NCBI RefSeq assembly: GCF_913055775.1
Contig: NZ_CAJXJX010000005.1
Coordinates: 1-40,376 of the forward strand
DNA: 40,376 nucleotides
Reading direction: 5' to 3'
Source of the DNA: an uncultured Demequina sp.
GTDB lineage: Bacteria; Actinomycetota; Actinomycetes; Actinomycetales; Demequinaceae
The position numbers and the translations under genes are program-made. Positions 9,496-21,423 of this stretch are shown here, piece by piece (the stretch's first letter is position 1; each line of letters opens with the position of its first letter). The notes under the pieces are model-generated. The model had not been told where the DNA came from, did no database searches, and worked only from the letters and a program-made list of their open reading frames with translations.

Positions 9496-10929
9496 TTACG
9501 CTCCGGCGCCGACCAGCAGGTCCGCGCCTTCCAGATCGGCGGGGCTGGACAGGGTGCCGCGCACCGCGGTGGCGGCGGCGACCAGGGGCGACACCAGGTG
9601 GGTGCGGCCGCCCTTGCCCTGGCGACCCTCGAAGTTGCGGTTCGAGGTGGACGCGCTGCGCTCCTGAGGGGCCAGCTGGTCCGGGTTCATCCCCAGGCAC
9701 ATCGAGCAGCCGGCGTTGCGCCACTCCGCACCGAAGTCCTTGAAGATCTGGTCGATGCCCTCGGCCTCGGCCTGGAGGCGCACGCGCGCCGAGCCGGGCA
9801 CCACGAGCATGCGGGTGTTCGGGGCCTTGGTGCGGCCCTGGATGATCTCCGCCGCAGCGCGCAGGTCCTCGATGCGGCCGTTGGTGCACGAGCCCAGGAA
9901 GACGGTGTCGATCGCGATCTCGCGCAGCGGCTGGCCGGGCGTGAGCCCCATGTACTTGAGGGCGTTGACGGCGGCCTCGCGCTCGTCGGCGTCGGCGATC
10001 TCGTCCGGGTTGGGGACGGCGGCGCTGAGCGGCAGGCCCTGGCCGGGGTTGGTGCCCCAGGTGACGAAGGGCTCCAGGTCGGCCGCGGCGAGGTTCACCT
10101 CGGCGTCGAACACGGCGTCCTCATCAGTGGTCAGGGTCTTCCAGTACGCGACAGCGTCCTCCCAGTCCTGACCCTCGGGGGCGTGCGGGCGGCCGTGCAC
10201 GTAGTCGAACGTGGTCTGGTCCGGAGCGATCAGGCCCGCGCGGGCGCCGGCCTCGATGGACATGTTGCAGATGGTCATCCGCGCCTCCATCGACAGGCTG
10301 CGGATCGCCTCACCGCGGTACTCGAGCACGTAGCCCTGCCCGCCGCCGGTGCCGATCTTGGCGATGACGGCCAGGATGATGTCCTTCGCGCTCGTGCCCT
10401 CCGGCAGTTCGCCGTCGACGTTGATCGCCATGGTCTTGAAGGGCTTGAGCGGCAGCGTCTGGGTCGCGAGCACGTGCTCGACCTCCGAGGTGCCGATGCC
10501 GAACGCCAGCGCGCCGAACGCGCCGTGCGTGGAGGTGTGCGAGTCGCCGCAGACCACGGTCATGCCGGGCATCGTCAGGCCCAGCTGCGGGCCGACGACG
10601 TGGACGACGCCCTGGTCCGCGTCACCCAGCGAGTGAATGCGGATGCCGAACTCCTGGGCGTTCGAGCGCAGCGTGTCGATCTGCGTGCGGCTCGTGAGGT
10701 CCGCGATGGGCTTGTCGATGTCGAGCGTGGGGGTGTTGTGGTCCTCGGTCGCGATGGTGAGGTCGGGGCGACGCACGGGCCGGCCAGCCAGGCGCAGTCC
10801 CTCGAAGGCCTGCGGGCTGGTCACCTCGTGGCACATGTGCAGGTCGATGTAGATGAGGTCGGGCGCGCCGTCCTCTCCCTTGCGGACCAGGTGGTCGGCC
10901 CACAGCTTCTCCGCCAGCGTGGTTCCCAT
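9496..10929 (-). CDS. leuC: 3-isopropylmalate dehydratase large subunit
   Basis: [15 protein letters not shown]..., [48 protein letters not shown]; start trimmed from the long track ORF. Confidence 0.95.
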   Translation of the reverse strand: MGTTLAEKLWADHLVRKGEDGAPDLIYIDLHMCHEVTSPQAFEGLRLAGRPVRRPDLTIATEDHNTPTLDIDKPIADLTSRTQIDTLRSNAQEFGIRIHSLGDADQGVVHVVGPQLGLTMPGMTVVCGDSHTSTHGAFGALAFGIGTSEVEHVLATQTLPLKPFKTMAINVDGELPEGTSAKDIILAVIAKIGTGGGQGYVLEYRGEAIRSLSMEARMTICNMSIEAGARAGLIAPDQTTFDYVHGRPHAPEGQDWEDAVAYWKTLTTDEDAVFDAEVNLAAADLEPFVTWGTNPGQGLPLSAAVPNPDEIADADEREAAVNALKYMGLTPGQPLREIAIDTVFLGSCTNGRIEDLRAAAEIIQGRTKAPNTRMLVVPGSARVRLQAEAEGIDQIFKDFGAEWRNAGCSMCLGMNPDQLAPQERSASTSNRNFEGRQGKGGRTHLVSPLVAAATAVRGTLSSPADLEGADLLVGAGA

Positions 10930-10965
10930 GGCTACCTCCGTGCTGTCTCTCTCACACCGTAGACA

Positions 10966-10980
10966 TCTCACATTTTGAGA
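10966..10980. promoter_or_regulatory. Palindromic operator candidate between leuC and the divergent IclR gene
   Basis: TCTCA-CATTT-TGAGA perfect inverted repeat in the 66-bp divergent intergenic space. Confidence 0.5.
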
Positions 10981-10995
10981 CGCTAGTATCGCTCT

Positions 10996-11715
10996 ATGGA
11001 CAATCATAGCGGCGTCGGCGTCGTTGACAAGACGGCAGCCATTCTCGCAGTTCTCGAGAACGGACCGGCGACTCTCGCCGAGCTCGTCACCTCCACGCAC
11101 CTCGCGCGGCCCACCGTCCATCGTCTCGCGCTCGCGCTCGAGCACCACCACCTGGTGGGGCGCGACTCGACCGGCGCGTTCGTCCTGGGCCGCCGCTTCG
11201 CCCAGCTCGCCGCGTCGGTGGGCGAGGACCGTCTGGTCTCCGCTGCACTGCCCGTGCTCACCACGCTCCGCGACCGCACCGGGGAGTCCAGCCAGCTGTA
11301 CCGCCCGCACGGCGAGCAGCGCATCTGCATCGCCTCCGTCGACCGCCCCGTGGGACTGCGCGACTCGATTCCTGTCGGCACCACCATGACGATGGCCGCC
11401 GGCTCTGCCGCGAAGGTGTTGCTCGCCTGGGAGGAGCCCGAGCGAATGCACGCGGCGCTGGCCCGCTCGCGGTTCACGGCGTCGGACCTCGAGCAGGTCC
11501 GCACCCGCGGCTTCGCGGAGAGCGCGGGCGAGCGCGAGGCGGGCGTGAGCTCGGTCTCTGCGCCCGTGTGGGGCACCGCCGGCACGGTCATCGCGGCGGT
11601 GTCCATCTCCGGCCCCATCGAGAGGCTCACCACCTCCCCCGCCTCCTCCCACGCATCGGCCGTGGTCGACGCGGCGCGTCAGCTCAGCGACGTCCTGCGC
11701 CGTTCCGAGAACTGA
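10996..11715 (+). CDS. IclR-family transcriptional regulator (LtbR/NdgR-like)
   Basis: N-terminal wHTH ([37 protein letters not shown]) plus IclR effector domain; divergent from leuC as in actinobacterial LtbR/NdgR loci. Confidence 0.85.
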   Translation: MDNHSGVGVVDKTAAILAVLENGPATLAELVTSTHLARPTVHRLALALEHHHLVGRDSTGAFVLGRRFAQLAASVGEDRLVSAALPVLTTLRDRTGESSQLYRPHGEQRICIASVDRPVGLRDSIPVGTTMTMAAGSAAKVLLAWEEPERMHAALARSRFTASDLEQVRTRGFAESAGEREAGVSSVSAPVWGTAGTVIAAVSISGPIERLTTSPASSHASAVVDAARQLSDVLRRSEN

Positions 11716-11719
11716 CCAC

Positions 11720-11742
11720 CGGCCGGGCCCCGGGCCCGGCCG
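11720..11742. terminator. GC-rich palindrome just after the IclR gene
   Basis: CGGCCGGGCCC-C-GGGCCCGGCCG; no clear T-tract. Confidence 0.35.
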
Positions 11743-11798
11743 AGATTCAGGACCTTGGTCCCTGCGCGCGCCCGCGCGCACGGGTGTAGACCGGTCAT

Positions 11799-12350
11799 AT
11801 GGACGCTGTGGTCGTATTCGAGTCGATGTGGGGCAACACCGCAGCGATCGCGCGCGCCATCGCAGCCGGGCTCGGAGGCGATGCGGTCGCACTGACGACC
11901 GACGCCGCCACCCCCGCCGTGATCGAGGCGAGCCGCCTCGTGGTGGCCGGAGCACCCGTGCACGCGCTCAACCTCCCCACGGAGGCGACGCGAGAAAGCG
12001 CGAGTGCCAAGAGGCAGGGCGAGCACGGGCTCGCCGCCGATGTCACCCATCCGCCCATGCGCGAGTGGCTCGAGGGCCTGCCGCGCGGACCGCGGAAGTA
12101 TGCGGCTTACGAGACACGGATCCGGGGTCCGCTGGGCCATGGCGCGGCGCGCGCGATCGCTCGACACTTCCTCGACCTGGGGTACACCGAGCTCGAGGAG
12201 CCGCGCGGGTTCACCGTCGCGCTCACGACGCGCTCCTCCGACCCCGCCGCGCTGCTGCTGCCGGGTCAGGAGGAGGAGGCGCGACGCTGGGGCGCCCACC
12301 TGCGAGCGGTGCTCGACCGCGTCGCGGCGGCCCCGTCAGCCGGCGCGTGA
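11799..12350 (+). CDS. Flavodoxin-domain protein
   Basis: [25 protein letters not shown]: flavodoxin FMN-loop-like N-terminus. Confidence 0.75.
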   Translation: MDAVVVFESMWGNTAAIARAIAAGLGGDAVALTTDAATPAVIEASRLVVAGAPVHALNLPTEATRESASAKRQGEHGLAADVTHPPMREWLEGLPRGPRKYAAYETRIRGPLGHGAARAIARHFLDLGYTELEEPRGFTVALTTRSSDPAALLLPGQEEEARRWGAHLRAVLDRVAAAPSAGA

Positions 12351-12357
12351 TGCCGCT

Positions 12358-12726
12358 CTATGCGGCCGCAAGGTCACGGGCGATACGCTCTGACACCCGC
12401 CTGACCGTCGGGTAGATGCTGTCCGCCGGGCCACCGGTCTGAGCGAGCACCACGAGCAGGAGGCTCTCGTTGATCCGGCGTGTGATGATCTGTCGATCGT
12501 GACCGTAGATGACCGCGCCTTGAGTCTCGTCGAGACCCAAGGCGCGTGCGGCGAGGTCGACGATGCCGGCGAGCGACGCCGCTGAGGCAGCGGCCCGTTC
12601 GCGATCCTCAAGCACACCGTCATCGATGACCGCGGCTCCGTCGACCCGGGCCACGATCACGCGCTCCACGCCGCCACGGGCCCGCAGCTCCTCCACGTGC
12701 AAGGCACATGTCTTGCGCTCTGTCAT
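12358..12726 (-). CDS. Roadblock/LC7-like protein
   Basis: 122 aa; ERVIVARVDGAAVIDDG... pattern and location in the GTPase cluster. Confidence 0.6.
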   Translation of the reverse strand: MTERKTCALHVEELRARGGVERVIVARVDGAAVIDDGVLEDRERAAASAASLAGIVDLAARALGLDETQGAVIYGHDRQIITRRINESLLLVVLAQTGGPADSIYPTVRRVSERIARDLAAA

Positions 12727-13112
12727 CCCGTGGACACCGCGGCACCTGAGAGCGTGCGCAGGCGCTCGGCCTCCAGCCGGACGGCACCTGACGCGTGCGC
12801 GACGGCATCATCGGAGGTCCCTTCGATCAGAATGCCCAGCAGGTGGCCGCCGTCGATGGGTGTCACGATCAAGGTGCCACGCTCACCGCCAACGGCGGAT
12901 ACTCCGGCAGCGCCGAGCCCGAAAGCGCGCGTCGAGGTGGCGGCGAGGCCCACGATCGCCGCGGTGATTGCCGCGCCGCCGTCACGCGCCTCGAGCGGGA
13001 CATCGTCGTACATGGCGATCCCGTCCGTGCGCGCCACGATGACGCGCTGGACTCCAGAAACCGTCTGGCGTACTCGCGCCGCGGCGAGCAGACCGTGCTT
13101 GGCGATGATCAC
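12723..13112 (-). CDS. Roadblock/LC7-like protein
   Basis: VIIAKHGLLAAARVRQTVSGVQRVIVARTDGIAMYDDVPLEARDGGAAITAAIVGLA...; GTG start overlapping the GTPase stop (GTGA). Confidence 0.6.
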   Translation of the reverse strand: MIIAKHGLLAAARVRQTVSGVQRVIVARTDGIAMYDDVPLEARDGGAAITAAIVGLAATSTRAFGLGAAGVSAVGGERGTLIVTPIDGGHLLGILIEGTSDDAVAHASGAVRLEAERLRTLSGAAVSTG

Positions 13113-13663
13113 GACATCACCTCGTGGGGCGAGACGGAGAGCGCGAGGGAACGCTCCGCGACGCGAGAGAGCACCGCGCGCGCCTGGTCCGGCACACGCG
13201 GGTCGCAGGCCATCACACACTCAGGAGGGACTCCAACGAAGTCGCTCAGCTGCCCCGCAGTCAGCACCGTCGGGTCCCACCGGTTCGCGGCGAGCACCAG
13301 CGGCAGGCCGGGGGCGATGGCTTGGAACCGGCGCGCGATCCCCTTCGCTTGAGCCTGCGACTGGAGGCGGCTGACGTCGACGAGCAGCACGTAGCCGGCC
13401 ATGCCCCGGGCCAGGAGCGGCCACATGAAGCTGAACCGCTCCTGCCCCGGAGTGCCGAACAGCGTGACGATGCGCTGCGTTCCGGAGACCTCGATGCGCG
13501 CAGTTCCGTGGTCCATCGCGACCGTGGTCTGCTCTTTGAGCCGTGCCGTCTCATCGGAAACGGCACGTTCCGAGCCGATGGCGTCGGGGCATGCGCTGCG
13601 GACGAACGTGGTCTTGCCGGAGCCAAACGGCCCGGCCACCACGATCTTCATCACCGGTGTCAT
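13109..13663 (-). CDS. Small GTPase of the MglA/CvnD type
   Basis: 184 aa; G1 GPFGSGKTTF, TTVAMDHG, G3-like FGTPGQERF, G4-like ANRWD. Confidence 0.85.
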   Translation of the reverse strand: MTPVMKIVVAGPFGSGKTTFVRSACPDAIGSERAVSDETARLKEQTTVAMDHGTARIEVSGTQRIVTLFGTPGQERFSFMWPLLARGMAGYVLLVDVSRLQSQAQAKGIARRFQAIAPGLPLVLAANRWDPTVLTAGQLSDFVGVPPECVMACDPRVPDQARAVLSRVAERSLALSVSPHEVMS

Positions 13664-13689
13664 GTCGCTGTGCGATCGTCGCGGCGTCT

Positions 13690-14055
13690 TCAGATCTCGA
13701 GCGCCTGCTCGACACCCTGCAGCTGGCGGCGGGCCATCGCGAGGTTCGAGCGACCACGGTCCAGCGCGACGTAGATGAAGAGCCCGTGCCCGTTGGGTGC
13801 GGTCACCAGTCGGATCAGGTGGATCTGCGAGCCCAGAGTGATGAGGATGTCCTCGATCTTGTCGTTGAGGCCCAGCGAGTCCATCACTCGCATCTTCGCG
13901 CGGACCACCTCGGTGTTGCCTGCAGCCGCGACCTCGAGATCGATGCCCGACCCGGCCGTCGCCAGTGTCATCCCGCTGTCGTAGTCGACGAGGGCCGCGC
14001 CGATCGCGCCCTCGATGCTCATCACGCTGGTCATGCTCTCGTTGGCGTTCGCCAT
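13690..14055 (-). CDS. Roadblock/LC7-domain protein
   Basis: 121 aa; IEGAIGAALVDYDSGMTLATAG...LDLEVAAAGNTEVVRAK...ILITLGSQIHLIRLV; SD GGGAGGGAACAG-ATG. Confidence 0.75.
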   Translation of the reverse strand: MANANESMTSVMSIEGAIGAALVDYDSGMTLATAGSGIDLEVAAAGNTEVVRAKMRVMDSLGLNDKIEDILITLGSQIHLIRLVTAPNGHGLFIYVALDRGRSNLAMARRQLQGVEQALEI

Positions 14056-14143
14056 CTCTGTTCCCTCCCAGGATTCTGTCCACTCGGACTGTCACTGTTC
14101 GCTCCATAGGCGCGCGCGGATTGGCGCGCCTGCCCAATGAAAA

Positions 14144-14172
14144 AGCGCCGGCTCCGAAACGGGCCTGGCGCT
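14144..14172 (-). terminator. Terminator-like hairpin in the leader of the roadblock/GTPase operon
   Basis: Minus strand AGCGCCAGGC...GCCGGCGCT followed by TTTTT. Confidence 0.5.
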
Positions 14173-14484
14173 GTGGGCGCACCCACGGTGCGCACGAACT
14201 CGGACACGTTACGTGCTCGCTGGGCATTTCCGCTAGAGGTGCAAGTGTGGGATTGATCACGGAATAAAACGGCTGGTATCCCGGGCTGTGAGCGAGTGTT
14301 GAGAATTGTCTGCTTTGCCCCGGAACGCGCATTCTCAGCGCTCGCTTGAGGCCACTTCGCCTGAAGAACAAAACATTACCATTTGCGGGAATGCTACGCG
14401 CGTGGATGTGCCGAGAGCGCATACGGCCACGATTCTTCACAGCGGCACACTCTCTGAACGCCATGCGCCACGTACGCTGAATGG

Positions 14485-14958
14485 ATGGACTCGCACGCGC
14501 GCTCGATCATTATGTTCGACGGCGACTGCGGGCTGTGCAACGGATTCATCGCGTGGCTGATCCGCCGCGACCGCCACGAGCGCTTCCTGATCGCGGGCAG
14601 CGCGGGCGAGGTCGGGGCGGCCGCGCTCGAGACCGCTGGCCTCTCGACGGAGATGGCGGCATCGACGCTCGTGCTCGCCCGCGGCGACCAGCCACGCCTG
14701 CGGTCCGATGCGGTGGCGGCGATCGCGGCCGAGCTGCCGTGGCCCTGGCGGGCCGCATCGGCAATCCATTGGCTGCCACGCGCGTGGCGCGACGGCGTCT
14801 ACAACGCGGTTGCGAAGCGCCGGCCATACCGCCCGGCCGAGGATCCTGCGTGCGGAACGCCGCCGCCCGAACTGGTCGCAGCGTGGCGCGCGCGGCTGGC
14901 AACTCTCGCCGACGTGGAAGCCCTCGGATACGAGAAAACTCCCCACCGATCACGGTGA
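14485..14958 (+). CDS. DCC-family (DUF393) thiol-disulfide oxidoreductase-like protein
   Basis: MFDGDCGLCNGFIAWLIRRDRHERF: DxDCxxC DCC motif. Confidence 0.85.
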   Translation: MDSHARSIIMFDGDCGLCNGFIAWLIRRDRHERFLIAGSAGEVGAAALETAGLSTEMAASTLVLARGDQPRLRSDAVAAIAAELPWPWRAASAIHWLPRAWRDGVYNAVAKRRPYRPAEDPACGTPPPELVAAWRARLATLADVEALGYEKTPHRSR

Positions 14959-14965
14959 GGAGTTT
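14936..14965. terminator. Bidirectional hairpin between the DUF393 gene and tRNA-Glu
   Basis: AAACTCCCCACCG-ATCA-CGGTGAGGAGTTT. Confidence 0.75.
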
Positions 14966-14972
14966 CACGAAG

Positions 14973-15045
14973 TAGCCCCGACGGGATTCGAACCCGCGCT
15001 ACCGCCTTGAGAGGGCGGCGTGCTAGGCCGCTACACAACGGGGCC
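14973..15045 (-). tRNA. tRNA-Glu(CTC)
   Basis: Minus strand GGCCCCGTTGTGTAGCGGCCTAGCACGCCGCCCTCTCAAGGCGGTAGCGCGGGTTCGAATCCCGTCGGGGCTA; anticodon loop CTCTCAA. Confidence 0.93.
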
Positions 15046-15188
15046 CTAGCTGTCCGCCCTTCCCTGCGGCGAACGCGAGACACGATGATAGCCCATCGAT
15101 CGGGCATTGCGCCAATCGCCCTCGCGCAGGAGGCTCGTCGTTCGCGCGGCCGATGCGCGCGGGTTCCGTTGCCAGGAAGGATCGTCGC

Positions 15189-16235
15189 ATGGACATCGAC
15201 TCCGCACCCTCCCAACTCGACCGCATCGCCGCCAAGGCGGCGGCTGATCGCGACTCCTCAGGAGTGCGATTCTCCGTGCGCATGCCGGGCCTCGAATGGT
15301 CGTGGCTCGACCCCGACGCTCACCAGCAGTACTTCATTGCGTCGATCACGAAGTTGTTCACCGCGGCGATCGTCTTTCAGCACATCGATGAGGGCCGCTA
15401 TACGCTGGATACCCCCGCTGACGCGCTCCTTCCCGGCGGCACGCTTGCAGGACTCCAGGGCTCAGGGGCCACGGACCGGAGCCACGAGGTCACGGTCCGC
15501 CACCTCCTGGGCCACACGTCCGGGATCCCCGACTACTTCGAGGACGCCCGGCCCAGCGAGCGGCCCATCCTCGAGGAGCTCCTGCGCGGGGACCGCACCT
15601 GGACGCCGGTCGACGCGCTCGACATGGTGCGCGGCCGCCAGCCGTCCCGGCCACCGGGCGCCGACGGTCGGGCCCACTACTCCGACACCAACTATCAGTT
15701 GCTCCAGTTGATCATCGACGAGCAGGACGGCACGTACCGGGCCGCCGTGGCCGAGCGGGTCTGCGAGCCGCTGGGTCTCGAAGCCACGTGGGTCTTCGGC
15801 GCCGACACGATCGAACGCTACGACGAGGTCGAGCCCGTCCACTACGGCGAGGGAGCACTCAGGATTCCCCAGGCCATGGCGTCGTTCGGCGCGGACGGCG
15901 GGATCGTCTCGACCGCCGACGAGCAGCTCGACTTCCTCCAGGCGTTCATGGGAGCGCGCCTGTTCTCTCGCGACCTGCTCCAGCAGGCCACGCATGGCTT
16001 CCGACCCATGTTCTTCCCCCTCAGCTACGGCCTGGGCGTCATGCAGTACCGCCTGCCGCGCGCCTTCTCGCCGTTCTCGCCCATGCCGCCGCTCGTGGGG
16101 CACTCGGGCGCCACGGGTTCGGTGCTGTTCCACGACCCGGACCGCGAACTGTTCATTGCGGGCGCGATCAACCAGCTGCGCCGCCGGTCACAGGGCTTCA
16201 AGGTGCTGTCGCGCATCGAGCGCGCGCTCCGCTGA
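15189..16235 (+). CDS. Serine hydrolase (beta-lactamase / class C PBP-like)
   Basis: SITKLFTAAIVF (SxxK), YSDTNYQLL (YxN), GHSGATGS (HxG). Confidence 0.85.
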   Translation: MDIDSAPSQLDRIAAKAAADRDSSGVRFSVRMPGLEWSWLDPDAHQQYFIASITKLFTAAIVFQHIDEGRYTLDTPADALLPGGTLAGLQGSGATDRSHEVTVRHLLGHTSGIPDYFEDARPSERPILEELLRGDRTWTPVDALDMVRGRQPSRPPGADGRAHYSDTNYQLLQLIIDEQDGTYRAAVAERVCEPLGLEATWVFGADTIERYDEVEPVHYGEGALRIPQAMASFGADGGIVSTADEQLDFLQAFMGARLFSRDLLQQATHGFRPMFFPLSYGLGVMQYRLPRAFSPFSPMPPLVGHSGATGSVLFHDPDRELFIAGAINQLRRRSQGFKVLSRIERALR

Positions 16236-16304
16236 CCCTCCTACCGCCGCTGCCTCGTGCACCAGCGGGCCTCCTCTTGCCGTATCCACCCATCGTTATG
16301 TAAA

Positions 16305-16325
16305 CTTGAGCGCAGGCGACTCAAG
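16305..16325. promoter_or_regulatory. HAIR (HspR) operator upstream of clpB-like gene
   Basis: CTTGAGC-GCAGGCG-ACTCAAG, one mismatch to CTTGAGT-N7-ACTCAAG. Confidence 0.85.
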
Positions 16326-16361
16326 TATGGATCGCACGTCCCATCAACCAGGAGGCTCACC

Positions 16362-18523
<2,162 letters not shown>

Positions 18524-18527
<4 letters not shown>

Positions 18528-19276
18528 AGATCGGCGCTCGTGACGCCGCCGTGGGTCTCCAGGGCCGCGGCGGCGTCGGCGCTGCCCTGGGCCACGGCGA
18601 CGTCGAGCGCGGTGTCGCCATCGAGCTCGGTGTAGTTCACGGAGGCGCCGCCGATCACCAGAAGCTCAACCACCTCCGGGCGGTCCCAGTAGGCCGCGAA
18701 GAACAGCGCCGTCGCTCCGAACTCAGGATTGGCGAGGTCGACGGGGGCTCCCTCCTCGAGCATGGTCTGCAGCGCCTCAAGGTTCCCGCTGTACGCCGCG
18801 GCGTGCAGCGGGGATGCCTTGAACGGACTCGAGTCGAAGACCTCGACAGGTGCTCCCGCCTGCAGGAGGGCGCGTGTGACGTCCGCGCCGGCGTGATCGG
18901 CGGCGAGGTGCAGAGGGGTCTCGCCGGTGCTGGACGTCGCGGTGACGTCGGCGCCCGCGGCGATCAGGGCGGCGACCATCGCGGAGTCATCACGGACGAC
19001 GGCTGCCGAGAGCGCGCTGGCCCCTCCCCCGATGTCTGCATTCGGGTCCGCGCCGGCGTCGAGCGCGAGACTCACGGTCGCGGCGTCCCCGGACTGGATC
19101 GCCGCGCCGAGCTGCTCGTCGAGCGGCCGATCATCGAGCGCGGCGGCGGATTCTGACGGAGAGGGTAAAGCGAGAGCCTGATCCAGATCCGCATCAGCGG
19201 CGCCGTCCGAGCTGGTGCAGCCGGCCAGCAGCAGCACTCCTGCTACGGCGCCGACGGTGATGGTGGCAGGGCGCAC
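18524..19276 (-). CDS. Ankyrin-repeat lipoprotein
   Basis: GTG start, lipobox LLLAGC, several ankyrin repeats ([25 protein letters not shown]). Confidence 0.8.
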
Positions 19277-19417
19277 GGGAACCTCCCTGGGTTGGGTGGC
19301 TCCAGGGTGGAGCCGCGGGAGGGGCCGTAGGAGGCGGTCGCGGGACCGTGACCTTTTCGTGACATCGGCCGATGCGCGGGCACGCGGCGATGGTCTGCGG
19401 CATGTGCGTTCGGGCAT

Positions 19418-19446
19418 GAAAAAAAGCCCGCCGGAGCGGGCTTTCT
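19418..19446 (-). terminator. Rho-independent terminator downstream of tRNA-Gln
   Basis: Minus strand AGCCCGCtccgGCGGGCTTTTTTT. Confidence 0.85.
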
Positions 19447-19452
19447 TGCTGG

Positions 19453-19524
19453 CTGGCCTACCTGGACTCGAACCAAGACTAACGGAACCAGAAACCGTCG
19501 TGCTGCCAATTACACCATAGGCCA
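19453..19524 (-). tRNA. tRNA-Gln(CTG)
   Basis: Minus strand TGGCCTATGGTGTAATTGGCAGCACGACGGTTTCTGGTTCCGTTAGTCTTGGTTCGAGTCCAGGTAGGCCAG; anticodon CTG. Confidence 0.9.
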
Positions 19525-19627
19525 ACGGGTCCGGCGGGGCCGGAACCGCGGCCGGACTGCGAAGCCCGACCGGCGCACTACTCTACCGTGATTTGAGCGT
19601 GCGACCAAAACGCGGTGGCCCGCGCAG

Positions 19628-20650
19628 TCACGATGCGCAGATGCGGGTCGTGAGCGCCGCGAGCACGACGGACGCGACGTCGGCTCCGGGAGCAGTTCCT
19701 GCCGTGGGATCAGACCCGAGACCACCGGTCGTCGCCACCTGGAACGTGCGCTCGCCGCACGTGAGAGGCTCTCCGGCTGCGACTCCCTCGGGGATCAGGT
19801 GCGCGGCCGAGGCCGATGCTCGCACGAGCAGCGCCTCGCCGTCTGACGTCAGCCCCGCGATGTCCACGAACGCCTCCGTCTCGACTGCGGGCTCCACGAT
19901 CCAGATCAGGTCGCGCGCGACCGCGGCCTCGACGCGCGCCGGCAGGTCGCCCCATGACCCGGGCTCCGCCGCGGCAGGCGGCACCCCGACCAGGGCCTCG
20001 GAACGCAGCGCTGCGACGGGATCGCTCTCGAGCGCCATCATCTGCGCCACGTACGCGATGAATGCCTGGTCCCGTCTCGCCGCTTCGACCGCCGCGCTCA
20101 CGGCCTCCTCGTTCTCGATGTACAGCAGCAGGTAGGGCGGGGTGCACCCGCCGTGGGCGAAGCGGGTCGCGAGCGCGGCGTCCCACACCGCCTGATCGGC
20201 GGACGACAGCGCGGCGCGCGTGTGCGCGTTCCGGAGCTCGGCAGACGCGAAGTCGCCCACGGCAGCCATCGGCTCGATCTCCAGCAGGCCCGCGATGGCG
20301 GCGAGCCGCACCGAGTCACGCCGCGGATCGGGCTCATAGGCGTAGCCCCTGTCACCCATGCACTCGGCCGTGGCCAGCTCGTCCAGCCAGTTGTCGTGGA
20401 GGATGAAGACCTGTTGCCTCGCGTCGAGGATCGCGACGGGTTCTGGTTCGACGCGCTCGATCCGGTCGGGCGCAGGCTCCTCGGTGCCGTCGCTCGCCAC
20501 GCCATCGGCGATGAGGAGAGTGGCCCCGGCCGCGAGCACGCCCCCGACCCACGCGGCGACTCGGCGCACGCGGTTCGGCGCGCGCGCCCGCCGAGCCCGC
20601 GGTGCACGCGGGTCGCGCACCTCGATCTGCTCGACCTCGATGGTCTCCAT
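19628..20650 (-). CDS. Hypothetical single-pass membrane protein
   Basis: 340 aa, one N-terminal TM (VAAWVGGVLAAGATLLIADGVA), codon pattern consistent with coding. Confidence 0.6.
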   Translation of the reverse strand: METIEVEQIEVRDPRAPRARRARAPNRVRRVAAWVGGVLAAGATLLIADGVASDGTEEPAPDRIERVEPEPVAILDARQQVFILHDNWLDELATAECMGDRGYAYEPDPRRDSVRLAAIAGLLEIEPMAAVGDFASAELRNAHTRAALSSADQAVWDAALATRFAHGGCTPPYLLLYIENEEAVSAAVEAARRDQAFIAYVAQMMALESDPVAALRSEALVGVPPAAAEPGSWGDLPARVEAAVARDLIWIVEPAVETEAFVDIAGLTSDGEALLVRASASAAHLIPEGVAAGEPLTCGERTFQVATTGGLGSDPTAGTAPGADVASVVLAALTTRICAS

Positions 20651-20715
20651 GGCCCTCCAGGGGGCCGATCGCTCCCCCCTCGCACCCTACGCCCGGGCTT
20701 CGGGGAACGCGCTGG

Positions 20716-21423
20716 CTAGGTCGCGAGCACCCGGTCGAGCGAGGCGACCACGACAACCCCTGCCGCTTCGAGGGCTTCGTGGTCCACCGCGCCTCGCCGC
20801 GTGCCGGGCCGGTCGAGCCAGATGCCTGTGAGCCCCGCACCTACGGCCCCGACGGCGTCGACATCGGGCTCGTCGCCCACGTACGCCACGTCCCCGGGCG
20901 CGAGATTCAGGCGGCGGCAGCCCTCGAGGAAGACGCGCGCGTCCGGTTTTCCCACGCCAAACGTGTCGACACCGGCGAAGACCTCGACGCCCGCGAGCCC
21001 GCACGCCGCGAGCTTCAAATCCTGGTACGCCACGGCGGCATTGGTGACCGCTCCGTAGGGAACCCCGGCGGCGTCAAGACGGTCGAGCAGCGGCACCGCA
21101 TCGGGAAACGGCCGCCACCCCTCGCGGAAATGGTGCTCGAAGCCGTCGTCCCAGATGTCGTACGCGCCGTCGTCCATGGCGGGACCGCCGAACGCGGCGT
21201 GGAGCTCGTTGGCGCGGCGCTTGCGCTGCTCGCGATGGGACATCTCTCCCCTGGTGTGAGCCCGATACCAGCCGGAGCGGTCCTCACGCCAGAAGCGCAC
21301 CACCTCGTCGGGATCCAGCCCGTCCCGCAGGTACTCGTCCGCGACGCGCAGCAGCGCGTGACGGAACGCGCCGCGCGTGTCCACCAGCGTGTCATCGATG
21401 TCGAGCAGCACCCCGCGAATCAC
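20716..21423 (-). CDS. HAD-family hydrolase
   Basis: VLLDIDDTLVDTRG motif I; VGDEPDVDAVGAVGAGLTGIWLDR motif IV; GTG start overlaps GNAT stop. Confidence 0.85.
   Translation of the reverse strand: MIRGVLLDIDDTLVDTRGAFRHALLRVADEYLRDGLDPDEVVRFWREDRSGWYRAHTRGEMSHREQRKRRANELHAAFGGPAMDDGAYDIWDDGFEHHFREGWRPFPDAVPLLDRLDAAGVPYGAVTNAAVAYQDLKLAACGLAGVEVFAGVDTFGVGKPDARVFLEGCRRLNLAPGDVAYVGDEPDVDAVGAVGAGLTGIWLDRPGTRRGAVDHEALEAAGVVVVASLDRVLAT

Noticed and set aside
9496-11955. 819-aa ORF read as a leuC fusion
   Set aside because: The N-terminal half is antisense to the IclR gene; leuC starts cleanly at [10 protein letters not shown] (10929).
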